Origin: Chitinophaga terrae (ex Kim and Jung 2007) | Lineage (GTDB): Bacteria > Bacteroidota > Bacteroidia > Chitinophagales > Chitinophagaceae | Direction of reading: 5' to 3' | Assembly (NCBI RefSeq): GCF_900107795.1 | Contig: NZ_FNRL01000009.1 | Coordinates: 162,303-226,302, forward strand | Length of the DNA: 64,000 bases | Shown: piece after piece, positions 43,173 through 52,842 of the stretch | Position numbering within the stretch: the stretch's first letter is position 1 | How the letters are laid out: each line of letters opens with the position of its first letter | Position numbers and translations under genes: made by a program | Notes under the pieces: model-generated | Seen by the model: only the letters and a program-made list of their open reading frames with translations | Told to the model about the DNA's origin: nothing | The model's database searches: none

Positions 43173-44198
43173 GTGGATTTAGAACAGATCAAAATATTGC
43201 TGGAGCGCTATAACCAGGGAAACTGTTCGCCGGAGGAAGCAGCTATTGTAGATCAGTGGTTCGAGAATATCGACAGGCGCCAGGCTGCACAGCTGCCGGA
43301 AAAACAGGTCGACAGTGAACTGGCCGGCATTAAACTGGCGATTAACCAGCAGCTGCCTCCCGTGCAGCCGAAGGTCAGAACACTTAAAAAAGCTTACTGG
43401 TGGTATGCTGCCGCTGCTGCTGTGCTGATCACAGCAATAAGCATTACCTGGATAAACCAGTCGCCGGGCCCCGCAAGCCAGGCAGCGAGCCTGCAGGCCT
43501 CCTGTGCGCCAGAAAAAGCCAAGCCCCACTCTGAAACAAAGAACGGCTTTGTAACCCTCACCATGCCCAAAGGATATTCTGAACAACTGGCGCTGGAAGA
43601 CGGCAGCGTAGTAACATTGAACGCCGGCAGCAAACTTACCTACCCTGAACATTTCGGAGCGGGAGAACGGAAGATAGTGCTGGAAGAAGGAGAAGCCTTT
43701 TTCGAAGTGGCCCCCGACCAAAGCCGCCGTTTTATAGTGCAGGCAGCCGGTATTGCTACCACGGCACTGGGAACCTCTTTTAATGTGAGGGCTTATACCC
43801 GTGAAAATAAAGTGGTTGTTTCTCTCGTCAGCGGCAAAGTAAAAGTTGACCAGCTGGATAACCAGGCTTCATTTATTTTAAAACCGAGCGAACAGGTGAG
43901 TTACGACCGCTTGTCGCTCCATTTCGTAAAACTGGGAGTAGATAACCTTAACGATATAGGCGCCTGGAAACAGGGCTACCTGCTTTTTAAAGATGCCCCT
44001 TATACTGAAGTAGTGACAGGCATTGAAAATCGCTTTAACGTAACAGTAGTTAACCAGAGCGATAAAAATGAATGGAACTACAATGGCTCCTTCAAAAAGA
44101 ATGAAACAATCAAAGACGTCATGGATGTCATTTGCCTGACCAAATCTCTTTCGTACACCATTAAAAACGATACTGTTTATTTGCAAAATAAAAACTAG
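43173..44198 (+). CDS. FecR-family anti-sigma factor
   Basis: A 341-aa single-pass protein. An N-terminal cytosolic anti-sigma part (LERYNQGNCSPEEAAIVDQWFEN, in parts) and one helix near residues 73-90 (AYWWYAAAAAVLITAISI) precede the FecR domain (FVTLTMPKGYSEQLALEDGSVVTLNAGSK, in parts; FEVAPDQSRRFIVQAAGIAT). The C-terminal part (YKEVVTGI-like; NVTVVNQSDKNEWNYNG) contacts the receptor plug. Start GTG at 43173. Next gene 5 bp downstream. Confidence 0.92.
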   Translation: MDLEQIKILLERYNQGNCSPEEAAIVDQWFENIDRRQAAQLPEKQVDSELAGIKLAINQQLPPVQPKVRTLKKAYWWYAAAAAVLITAISITWINQSPGPASQAASLQASCAPEKAKPHSETKNGFVTLTMPKGYSEQLALEDGSVVTLNAGSKLTYPEHFGAGERKIVLEEGEAFFEVAPDQSRRFIVQAAGIATTALGTSFNVRAYTRENKVVVSLVSGKVKVDQLDNQASFILKPSEQVSYDRLSLHFVKLGVDNLNDIGAWKQGYLLFKDAPYTEVVTGIENRFNVTVVNQSDKNEWNYNGSFKKNETIKDVMDVICLTKSLSYTIKNDTVYLQNKN

Positions 44199-44203
44199 TC
44201 TAT

Positions 44204-47200
44204 ATGCCGTTAAAGCCTTGCCCCGTGAAGTGGTTTGTATCCATGGGGCTGATGCTGACACTACTGTTGGCGGGGAGCTGGAATACGACGACTAGTGCTA
44301 TCACACAAACACCTGATTCGCCAGTGGTAGTGGTCACCATCCAGGTAAAGAATAAATTCCTGGAAGATGTTATGTCGGAAATTTCCGCTAAAACAGGGTT
44401 GAGCTTTCATTACGACAAATCTGATATCAATCTTAAAAAGAAGATTACCCTTAACTGCAAAGACGTACCCATAGAAGAAGTTTTAGTATTGATATCAGCA
44501 CAAACCGGATTACAGTTCACCCGCCACGACAACAAGATCATAATAGGAACAGCAAGTGTTACTGGCACCTCACAAACTGTAGACCTGTTAAACCATGTAT
44601 CACTGGAAAGAGAAATAAAAGGATTTGTACGCGACAACAAAGGCACGCCGATTCCAGGAGTTACCATTTTAATCAAACATACTAACAAAGGAACCCATTC
44701 GAATGCTGATGCCGCCTTCAGCATCAAAGCCAGCACCGGAGACGTACTCGTTTTCAGTGCTATCGGTTTTGTGACCCGTGAAGTGCAGGTAGGCATCGAC
44801 AATGAACTGAATATACGCCTGCAGGAAAACATCAAAGCGCTGAGCGAATTGGTAGTAACCGCCCTTGGCATACAGAAGAAGGCCAGGGAGCTGCCTTACG
44901 CCACCCAGCAACTGGATGGCGACGATGCCCAGCTCGTGAAAGACGCAAACTTTATGAACTCGCTCAGCGGCAAAACCGCCGGCGCTACCATTACACGCAG
45001 CGCCTCCGGCCTGGGCGGATCGGTAAGAGTGATCCTGAGAGGGAATAAGTCGACCCGCGAAAACCAGCCTCTCTACATTGTAGATGGCGTTCCGTATGTG
45101 AACAACACTCCCTCACAGCCTTCCGACGTCTGGGGGCAATCGCACAACATCATAGGCGCCGGCGGCCGGGATGGAGGCGACGGGATCTCCAACATCAACC
45201 CCGACGATATTGAAAGCATCAGCATCATGAAAGGCGCATCTGCAGCCGCTTTATATGGCAGCCAGGCAGCCAACGGCGTAATACTGATCACCACCAAAAA
45301 AGGAAGGCCGGGTAAAAGCAAGATCGATGTTTCATCTGATTATACCACAGAGCACCCCAGCCTGTTGCCAAAACTGCAATACCGTTACGGGCAAACGGAA
45401 GCGCCGGGATTAGATAAAGTAGGCATCCCGCAACCCGGCTCGCTGGGCAGTTGGGGCAAACCTGTAAATGTACCTGATCATGTAAAAGACTTCTATAAGA
45501 ACGGTTCTACATTTATGAACAGCGTGGCTTTCAGCGGGGGGACTGAAGTGGCCCAAAGCTACTTCTCCTATGCCAATACTACCGGAACCAGTATCCTGCC
45601 TACCAGTAAATTCAACCGGCATACCGTTAACGTACGGGAAACGCTGAAATTGCTGAACGATAAACTGGTTATGGACGCCAATGCCACTTTTACCGCGCAG
45701 AATACCAATAACCGCTTATCCTCCGGCCTTTACTACAGCCCTATTTCCGGTTTATACACCTTCCCCCGGGGGCAGGACTTTGACTACTACAAAACCAACT
45801 TCGAATATTACGATACGGAAAGGAACCTCTATATGCAGAACTGGTGGAACATCCGCAACGATAAGAAGTGGATAGGCCAGGACGACCAGCAGAATCCCAT
45901 GTGGGCGCTGAAAAGGAATTCGCGTATCGACTCGCGGTACCGCGGCCTTGCCACGCTTTCTCTTACCTACCAGATAAAAGACTGGCTGGCGGTAAAAGGA
46001 CGGGCCAACTTCGACAAATCGCTGGACCAGTATGAACTGGAAGCCTATGCCGGCACGCAGATCGTGTTAGCCGGCAGCAATGGCCGTTATACCCTGGAGA
46101 AAGAATTTAACACCCAACTATACGCCGACCTGATGTTCAACGCCAGCCACCAGATGAACAAATGGCTGCACCTGGCAGGCAATATAGGCGCCAGCATTAC
46201 CGATACCAAAGCGCATGAAAGAACTTTCAACGGCTCTAACCCCAACGCCGATCCGGGACTTCTGTATCCCAATAAATTTTCAGTTTCCAATATCCTGAGT
46301 ACAGCCATGGACGCCCAGCACAGCGTGGATCAGAAACAGCTGCAAGCCCTCTTTGCCAACGCACAGGTAGGGGTAAACAACTTCTTGTTCCTGGACCTCA
46401 CAGGACGCAATGACTGGTCGAGCACCTTTGCTTTTACGCCAACCCTGAAAAAAGGATACTTCTATTATTCAGCGGGCCTATCTGCCGTGTGGAACGAGGT
46501 ATGGAAAATACCCGGAGTGGATCTGCTGCGCACCCGTATTTCCTATGCAAAGGTAGGCAACGATATTGCGAGCTATTCTTCCCATCCATCTCCCTTTACC
46601 TTGCAAACAATTGCAGGAGTTACAAGAGTTGTGCTGAACCAGAAAATACTGTACCCCGGCATGCAGCTGGAACCTGAAGATAACAGGTCGTTCGAGGGTG
46701 GCCTGGAAGCGCATCTTTTTAAAAACCGTGTAGCGCTGGACTTCACCTACTATAAGAACAACAACTATAAACAATATATGGAAGTACCTGCTCCTTTGGG
46801 TAATAAGAATACAACTTACTACCTGAACATGGGCAATATCCAGAATGAAGGAGTAGAGGCCACACTAACGCTAACACCTATACGTACAAAGGCCCTGAGC
46901 TGGAACAGTACGATCAATTTTGCCGCCAATCGCAATAAAGTGGTGTCGCTTTCCAACTCCAGCATCGTAGCGGCCGATACCAGCAACATGTTTGTACTGA
47001 CGGATTTCGGGGTTAATATGTTTGGATCGTTTATCATGGAAGGTGGATCATGGGGCGATATTTATTCCAACAAGGAACTGGTGCAGAATGAAAAAGGCCA
47101 GTACCTGGTAGATGGAGCCGGCAGGTTGCAAACGCGAAACGCATTCAAGAAGGTAGGAAATCCGAATCCTGATTACAGTATAGGATGGAACAATACCATT

Positions 47201-47683
47201 GATTATAAGAACTTCACCCTTAGTTTCCTGGTGGATGGGCGGTTTGGCGGTAAAGTGATGAGCGTTACCCAGGCGGTACTGGATTGGTACGGAGTAAGCG
47301 AAGCAAGCGCCAAAGCCCGCGATAATGGCGGAGTTGCTATTCCCACTGCCGCCGCTAATGGCACCCCGTACAACGGGAAAGTGAATGCGCAAACTTACTA
47401 TACAACCATCGGGGGCCGGGCAGGGATCGGTGAAATGTATATGTACGATGCAACGAATATCAGGTTAAGAGAATTGAGTTTTAGCTATAGAATACCATTG
47501 AAATGGAAATGGATCAGGAACCTGCGGGCAGGTATAATAGGAAGAAATCTTTTCTTCTTTGAGATACATGCGCCGTTTGATCCGGAAGTTTCTATGGGCA
47601 CCGGCAACGGGTTGCAGGGAGTAGATGTATTTGGGTTGCCCCCTGTAAGAAGCTTCGGTATCAATTTACGATTAGGTATCTAA
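44204..47683 (+). CDS. TonB-linked SusC/RagA outer-membrane receptor with STN domain
   Basis: A 1159-aa protein. Signal peptide, then a secretin/TonB short N-terminal (STN) signalling domain (VTIQVKNKFLEDVMSEIS, LSFHYDK, CKDVPIEEVLVLISAQTGLQF). A carboxypeptidase-regulatory domain follows (GFVRDNKGTPIPGVTILI), then the plug (PLYIVDGVPY; GAAALYGSQAANGVILITTKKG) and the barrel. The STN domain connects it to FecR and the sigma factor. Substrate unknown. SusD partner 11 bp downstream. Confidence 0.95.
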   Translation: MPLKPCPVKWFVSMGLMLTLLLAGSWNTTTSAITQTPDSPVVVVTIQVKNKFLEDVMSEISAKTGLSFHYDKSDINLKKKITLNCKDVPIEEVLVLISAQTGLQFTRHDNKIIIGTASVTGTSQTVDLLNHVSLEREIKGFVRDNKGTPIPGVTILIKHTNKGTHSNADAAFSIKASTGDVLVFSAIGFVTREVQVGIDNELNIRLQENIKALSELVVTALGIQKKARELPYATQQLDGDDAQLVKDANFMNSLSGKTAGATITRSASGLGGSVRVILRGNKSTRENQPLYIVDGVPYVNNTPSQPSDVWGQSHNIIGAGGRDGGDGISNINPDDIESISIMKGASAAALYGSQAANGVILITTKKGRPGKSKIDVSSDYTTEHPSLLPKLQYRYGQTEAPGLDKVGIPQPGSLGSWGKPVNVPDHVKDFYKNGSTFMNSVAFSGGTEVAQSYFSYANTTGTSILPTSKFNRHTVNVRETLKLLNDKLVMDANATFTAQNTNNRLSSGLYYSPISGLYTFPRGQDFDYYKTNFEYYDTERNLYMQNWWNIRNDKKWIGQDDQQNPMWALKRNSRIDSRYRGLATLSLTYQIKDWLAVKGRANFDKSLDQYELEAYAGTQIVLAGSNGRYTLEKEFNTQLYADLMFNASHQMNKWLHLAGNIGASITDTKAHERTFNGSNPNADPGLLYPNKFSVSNILSTAMDAQHSVDQKQLQALFANAQVGVNNFLFLDLTGRNDWSSTFAFTPTLKKGYFYYSAGLSAVWNEVWKIPGVDLLRTRISYAKVGNDIASYSSHPSPFTLQTIAGVTRVVLNQKILYPGMQLEPEDNRSFEGGLEAHLFKNRVALDFTYYKNNNYKQYMEVPAPLGNKNTTYYLNMGNIQNEGVEATLTLTPIRTKALSWNSTINFAANRNKVVSLSNSSIVAADTSNMFVLTDFGVNMFGSFIMEGGSWGDIYSNKELVQNEKGQYLVDGAGRLQTRNAFKKVGNPNPDYSIGWNNTIDYKNFTLSFLVDGRFGGKVMSVTQAVLDWYGVSEASAKARDNGGVAIPTAAANGTPYNGKVNAQTYYTTIGGRAGIGEMYMYDATNIRLRELSFSYRIPLKWKWIRNLRAGIIGRNLFFFEIHAPFDPEVSMGTGNGLQGVDVFGLPPVRSFGINLRLGI

Positions 47684-47694
47684 AAACACGCGAC

Positions 47695-49272
47695 ATGAAG
47701 AGATGGAATGTTACCGCATTACTTGCCGTAATGGCTGTTGTGCTAACCAGTGCATGCACGAAAAGATTTGCAGACATCAACAAGAACCCTTACGATTTTG
47801 ATGAAGACGAGCTGAAAGCCGATTACAGGCTAATGGGCGAACCATTGTCGCAGGCGCTGTTAAACCTGCTGATCTATAATGATCCGCCAACGGCGCAATT
47901 GCAGCAGAACCTCAATGCCGATATTTTCTCGGGCTATATGATGAGCCCAACTCCTTTTGAAGGGAATATCAACAATACCAACTACGGGTTGCTTTATTAC
48001 TGGAATAACAAGCCCTGGCAAGTGGCCTATAGCAACGTGATGAAGAATTGTGATTTTACCCAGATGAAGTCGAAAGATACATTTTCCGACTTCTACGCGC
48101 TTGCGCAGATCATTAAGGTAGAAGCCATGCACCGGGTAAGCGATATTTACGGACCTATTATTTACACGAAGTACGGGCAACTGAACAGCGAGATGGGAAT
48201 TGACTATGACAGCCAGCAAACCGCCTATTACGCCTTTTTCCAGGATCTCAGGGAAGCGATTGATACATTGACGCAATATGTGAATAACAACGCCGCCAGC
48301 CGCTTCACCAACTTCGACCTGGTATATCATGGCAGTTACAGGCAGTGGGTAAAGTTTGCCAATACGTTACGACTGCGGCTGGCTATCCGCATCTCGGGAG
48401 TTGACCAAGCAAAAGCGAAGTTAGAGGGAGAGGCAGCGCTGCAACACCCCGTAGGGCTATTGACGGAACCCGGCGATAATTTCGCGGTAAATATTTCTCC
48501 CGTTACCCATCCCCTGAACATCATGTGTTATACCTGGGCAGACCTGAGAATGAGCGCACCCATGGAATCGTTCCTGACGGGGTACAACGATCTGCGTTTA
48601 TATGCCTACTTCACTCCTTCGGAAGCCGGCGCCAATGTGTTTCATGGTATCCGCAATGGTATTAAAATATCTGCAAAGGAAGAATACAGCGGTTTCTCAC
48701 CTCTGGCCAAATTGACAAGCAACATATTGTTCATGACAGCGGCAGAAGCCTGGTTCCTGAAAGCAGAAGCAGCGTTGCTGAAATGGAAGAATGCCGGCGA
48801 GGCGGGCGAGAATTACAACAGGGGCATCAGTACTTCTTTCAAACAATATAACTTGCCTAACATAACCGCCTACCTGGCAGATAATACCAGCAAACCCAAA
48901 CCCTATAAAGATCCCCAGAACCCAGATAATAATGTACCGGCCGGCGATCCTCATTTAAGCACCATTACCATCCGATGGAATGAAGCAGCATCCTTCGCTG
49001 AAAAGCAGGAAAGAATTATCACGCAGAAATGGATAGCGATGTTCCCGGAAGGACAGGAAGCCTGGAGTGAATTCAGGAGAACTGGCTATCCTAAATTATT
49101 CCCTGTGGTAATTAACAACAGCAATGGTACTATTTCTTCAGAAAAATTTATTCGCCGTTTACCCATGCCGCAGATAGAGGAAGTAACCAATCCTAAGGCG
49201 CTGGAACGCGCAAAAGCAATGCTGAAAGGCCCCGACACCGGCGGGACACCTTTATGGTGGGACATCCGATAA
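47695..49272 (+). CDS. SusD/RagB-family lipoprotein (pair 1)
   Basis: A 525-aa surface lipoprotein with a lipobox (LTSAC, Cys21). The SusD-like pattern includes FADINKNPYDFD, ADIFSGYMMSP, IIKVEAMHRVSDIYGPIIYT, ATRLRLAIRIS-type helices and a C-terminal AWSEFRRTGYPKLFPV. It binds the nutrient and loads it into the SusC barrel encoded just upstream. Complete. Confidence 0.9.
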   Translation: MKRWNVTALLAVMAVVLTSACTKRFADINKNPYDFDEDELKADYRLMGEPLSQALLNLLIYNDPPTAQLQQNLNADIFSGYMMSPTPFEGNINNTNYGLLYYWNNKPWQVAYSNVMKNCDFTQMKSKDTFSDFYALAQIIKVEAMHRVSDIYGPIIYTKYGQLNSEMGIDYDSQQTAYYAFFQDLREAIDTLTQYVNNNAASRFTNFDLVYHGSYRQWVKFANTLRLRLAIRISGVDQAKAKLEGEAALQHPVGLLTEPGDNFAVNISPVTHPLNIMCYTWADLRMSAPMESFLTGYNDLRLYAYFTPSEAGANVFHGIRNGIKISAKEEYSGFSPLAKLTSNILFMTAAEAWFLKAEAALLKWKNAGEAGENYNRGISTSFKQYNLPNITAYLADNTSKPKPYKDPQNPDNNVPAGDPHLSTITIRWNEAASFAEKQERIITQKWIAMFPEGQEAWSEFRRTGYPKLFPVVINNSNGTISSEKFIRRLPMPQIEEVTNPKALERAKAMLKGPDTGGTPLWWDIR

Positions 49273-49700
49273 TCGCTCAAAAAAAATTTAATAATTTTTT
49301 ATTCCACGATAGTACTTCTTCATTAATCATACGACTCCTTACCAGAAGCGCGATTAAGGAAGTCGGTTATGCACGGCCTGTAATCAACAGTTACGTTAAC
49401 AATATTTCATGTAGAAGAACTAAACAATAGCCAAAATATTTAATGAAGCCCAGCTAAACACATTGCCTGTCGCGATGCGGCATGGTATTGCCTTAAAAGC
49501 TTTGCAATAAAGAATTACAGCATAATGAAAATTATGTTACAGGGAGATGCTTTGCCATAGAATTTCCTGATCACATCATCACAAAACCACCCGGGTATAG
49601 TGTCAACTATGCCAAGGGAAAGGTTTTGCCATCTATCAAACAATATGATCATCAACATACAATTATATCAATCCCATTTATTAACCAAAAACAGGCAAGT
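49273..49700 (+). other. Gene-free region between the two SusC/D pairs
   Basis: About 430 bp without a supported gene. Contains a small hairpin ACAGCATAATG...ATTATGTTACA-type near 49515. A candidate ORF start at 49626 extends upstream of the real SusC start. Possible separate promoter region, but no consensus element stands out. Confidence 0.35.
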
Positions 49701-52700
49701 ATGAAAAAAAACCTACGCCTTATGAAAGTGTGTGCCATGACGGGTCTTGCGCTCACTTCCATATTAGCAGACAGTGCGTATGTGAAGGCTGCCGGCTATA
49801 GCTATGTGCCCGCAACTTCATTCCGTAGTATTCTACAGGAGAAGGAAATAAGCGGAACAGTAAAAGACAGCAAAGGCGCTGGATTGCCAGGCGTTTCTGT
49901 CCAGATAAAAGGAACTAACAGGGGCGCAAAAACAGATGCGAATGGTCAATACCAATTAAGCGCCAAGCCGGGCGATGTGTTAATATTCAGTTCAGTAGGG
50001 TTCGACTCAAAAGAAATAGCAGTAGGAAACAGTTCGACATTAAATATTTCGTTAGCTGAAAGCGTAAGGGGATTAAATGAACTGGTAGTAACAGCGCTCG
50101 GTGTGAAGAAAGCGGCAAAGTCGCTCACCTACTCTACCCAGCGCCTGGGCAGCGAAGAACTTACCACCGTTAAAGACCCTAACGTTATGAACTCCCTCAA
50201 CGGTAAAACCGCGGGGATCACCATTAACAGGAGTACTTCCGGTGTAGGCGGCTCCGTTAAAGTAACGTTGCGCGGTAATAAATCGGCGCAGGGTTCCAAC
50301 CAACCTTTATATGTAATAGATGGTATCCCGATGACCAACTACTCCACCCAGCAGCCAAACAGTACCTGGGGCGGCGATGGAACCAGCAACTTTGCGCCGG
50401 GCCGCGATGGCGGCGACGGTATCTCCAACCTGAATCCGGATGATATCGAAAGCGTATCGGTATTGCGCGGCGCCTCTGCATCGGCTTTATACGGCAGCCA
50501 GGCGGCGAATGGCGTAATCCTCATCACTACCAAGAAAGGTAAATCAGGCATATCGAAAGTTGAATTTTCCAGTGGTTACACCATGGATAAAGTAGCTTAT
50601 ACGCCTAAGTTCCAGAATTCGTACGGCCCTGCAAAACCGGGCGAAACAACCAGTTGGGGGCCGGAGATCAGTGGCGCTAAAGACTTTACGAAAGACTTCT
50701 TCAAAACAGGCAATACCTGGATCAACTCCATTAACTTTTCCGGGGGTAACGACAAAGCACAAACGTTCCTCTCGTATGCCAATACTCACGCCAACAGCGT
50801 AATGACGGGCAACAAGCTAAACCGGCACAACGTCACCTTCCGCGAAACAGCCAAGTTCTTTAAAGACAAGCTCACCATGGACGGAAACATCAGCGTGATT
50901 GTGCAGGATGTAGACAACGGCCCTGTAAGCGGTTTGTACTTCAACCCGCTCACCGGTCTTTACCTGTTCCCAAGAGGCGGCGACTTATTGCAGTATAAAA
51001 ACCAGTACGGCGTATTCGATAAAACAAGACAGATAGAATTACAGAACTGGCCATTCAACGAAGACGTACAGCAAAACCCCTGGTGGATCGTAAACAGGAA
51101 CACCAGTATTGCCAAACGCAACAGGACGCTGGGTAGCCTCACCGCGAAATACGATTTCAATGACTGGCTATACCTGCAGGCCCGCGGCAATATGGACAGA
51201 ACGAACGATAAATATGATGCGCAGATCTATGCAGGTACCAACGGCGTACTGGCAGGCCCTAATGGCCGCTATATCAGGAGCGACCTCACCACTACCCAGT
51301 TCTATGGCGACGTTATCCTGAATTTCAACAAAGAGTTCAATAACTTTAAGATCAACGCACTGGTAGGTAGCAGTATTAATGATACCCGTACAGATGGTAT
51401 GACAGCAGATTCGTACAATGGCGATCTGTATGTGGCCAACTTCTTCACGCTGCAGAACATGACCGCCGGAAGTGCGATTGCCACAGTACCTAACAACCAC
51501 ACGCAGTTGCAGGCGGTATTTGCCAATGCAAATATTTCCTTCAAAGACATGGTATTCTTAGACCTTTCAGGGCGCAACGACTGGTCATCCAACCTCTCAT
51601 TCACTCCTAATGGTTCTTACTTCTACCCGTCTGTTGGCCTTTCGCTGTTGCTGCACCAGATGTTCACCATGCCAGCCGCTATTAACTACGCGAAGATCCG
51701 TGGTTCATATGCCTCAGTGGGTAACTCGGTACCTCCTTATGTTACCAACCCCAGAAGCAGGTTGGGTACCGTTGGAGGAACATTTGCCTTCAACAACATT
51801 GCCCCATTCGACAAGCTGAAACCGGAAAAAACAAGATCGCTGGAAATTGGTACAGAGTGGCGTTTCCTCCAGGATCGACTGACGTTCGACTTCACTTATT
51901 ATAAAACAAATACCATCAACCAATACTTCCAGATAGCAGTACCTCCGGGAACCGGTTACAGCTTCCGTTACATCAACGCTGGTAATATCCAGAACAGCGG
52001 CGTGGAAATCATGTTAGGGTATAACGTGATCCGCACAGGCAACTTCAAGTGGAATACTTCCTTGAATTATTCCATGAACAAGAATACCGTGCTGGAACTG
52101 GCAGACAATATCGATCAGTTCATCTTAACTCCAACCAACTCCAACACCTTCTCTTCCATTATTGCAAAAGGAGGTTCGTATGGCGATATCTATGCAAAAT
52201 CATTAGTACGCGATGAGGCAGGCCGTGTTAAGATCGGCGCCGATGGCAAACCGCTGGTAACTTCAGACGTTGTATTTGCCGGCAACCCGAATCCAAAATG
52301 GCAGGGAGGATGGAGCAACACATTCAATTATAAAGACTTCACTTTAAGTTTCCTGGTCGACGGAAAATTTGGCGGTAAAGTTTTATCAATGACCGAAGCG
52401 GTGATGGATAAATACGGGGTATCCGCCAGAACAGGCGACGCCCGTAAAAACGGTGGAGTGGCGATCAATGGTATTACGGAAGATAACAAGCCTGTAACCA
52501 AAGTAGATGCCGCTACCTGGTATGGAGTGCTGGGAGGCCGTGACGGCGTAAGTGGCGAATACCTCTACGATGCAACCACTGTAAGATTACGTGAACTATC
52601 GTTAGGCTATGCTATACCTTCCCGCGCTTTGGGCAATGGGCTGGTAAGAAGCCTGCGCCTTTCCCTGATCGGCAGGAATCTCTGGTATATCTCCAGGAAA

Positions 52701-52814
52701 GCGCCATTTGATCCGGAAGTGGCTATGTCGACCGGCAACGGTTTATCAGGCGTGGATGTATTTGGCCTGCCGGCTACCCGCAGCTTTGGTGTAAGCCTGA
52801 ACGTCGGTTTCTAA
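49701..52814 (+). CDS. TonB-linked SusC/RagA receptor without STN domain
   Basis: A 1037-aa protein. Signal peptide, regulatory domain (GTVKDSKGAGLPGVSVQIKG), plug (QPLYVIDGIPMTNY; GASASALYGSQAANGVILITTKKG) and barrel ending in SFGVSLNVGF. Start ATG at 49701 because the signal peptide begins there; an in-frame ATG at 49626 adds 25 odd residues. Close relative of the 44204 protein in the barrel (shared TGNGLxGVDVFGLPxxRSFG end) but with no STN domain, so it does not signal. Confidence 0.93.
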   Translation: MKKNLRLMKVCAMTGLALTSILADSAYVKAAGYSYVPATSFRSILQEKEISGTVKDSKGAGLPGVSVQIKGTNRGAKTDANGQYQLSAKPGDVLIFSSVGFDSKEIAVGNSSTLNISLAESVRGLNELVVTALGVKKAAKSLTYSTQRLGSEELTTVKDPNVMNSLNGKTAGITINRSTSGVGGSVKVTLRGNKSAQGSNQPLYVIDGIPMTNYSTQQPNSTWGGDGTSNFAPGRDGGDGISNLNPDDIESVSVLRGASASALYGSQAANGVILITTKKGKSGISKVEFSSGYTMDKVAYTPKFQNSYGPAKPGETTSWGPEISGAKDFTKDFFKTGNTWINSINFSGGNDKAQTFLSYANTHANSVMTGNKLNRHNVTFRETAKFFKDKLTMDGNISVIVQDVDNGPVSGLYFNPLTGLYLFPRGGDLLQYKNQYGVFDKTRQIELQNWPFNEDVQQNPWWIVNRNTSIAKRNRTLGSLTAKYDFNDWLYLQARGNMDRTNDKYDAQIYAGTNGVLAGPNGRYIRSDLTTTQFYGDVILNFNKEFNNFKINALVGSSINDTRTDGMTADSYNGDLYVANFFTLQNMTAGSAIATVPNNHTQLQAVFANANISFKDMVFLDLSGRNDWSSNLSFTPNGSYFYPSVGLSLLLHQMFTMPAAINYAKIRGSYASVGNSVPPYVTNPRSRLGTVGGTFAFNNIAPFDKLKPEKTRSLEIGTEWRFLQDRLTFDFTYYKTNTINQYFQIAVPPGTGYSFRYINAGNIQNSGVEIMLGYNVIRTGNFKWNTSLNYSMNKNTVLELADNIDQFILTPTNSNTFSSIIAKGGSYGDIYAKSLVRDEAGRVKIGADGKPLVTSDVVFAGNPNPKWQGGWSNTFNYKDFTLSFLVDGKFGGKVLSMTEAVMDKYGVSARTGDARKNGGVAINGITEDNKPVTKVDAATWYGVLGGRDGVSGEYLYDATTVRLRELSLGYAIPSRALGNGLVRSLRLSLIGRNLWYISRKAPFDPEVAMSTGNGLSGVDVFGLPATRSFGVSLNVGF

Positions 52815-52842
52815 TGATGTTTTTACCTTAAAATCAACGCAG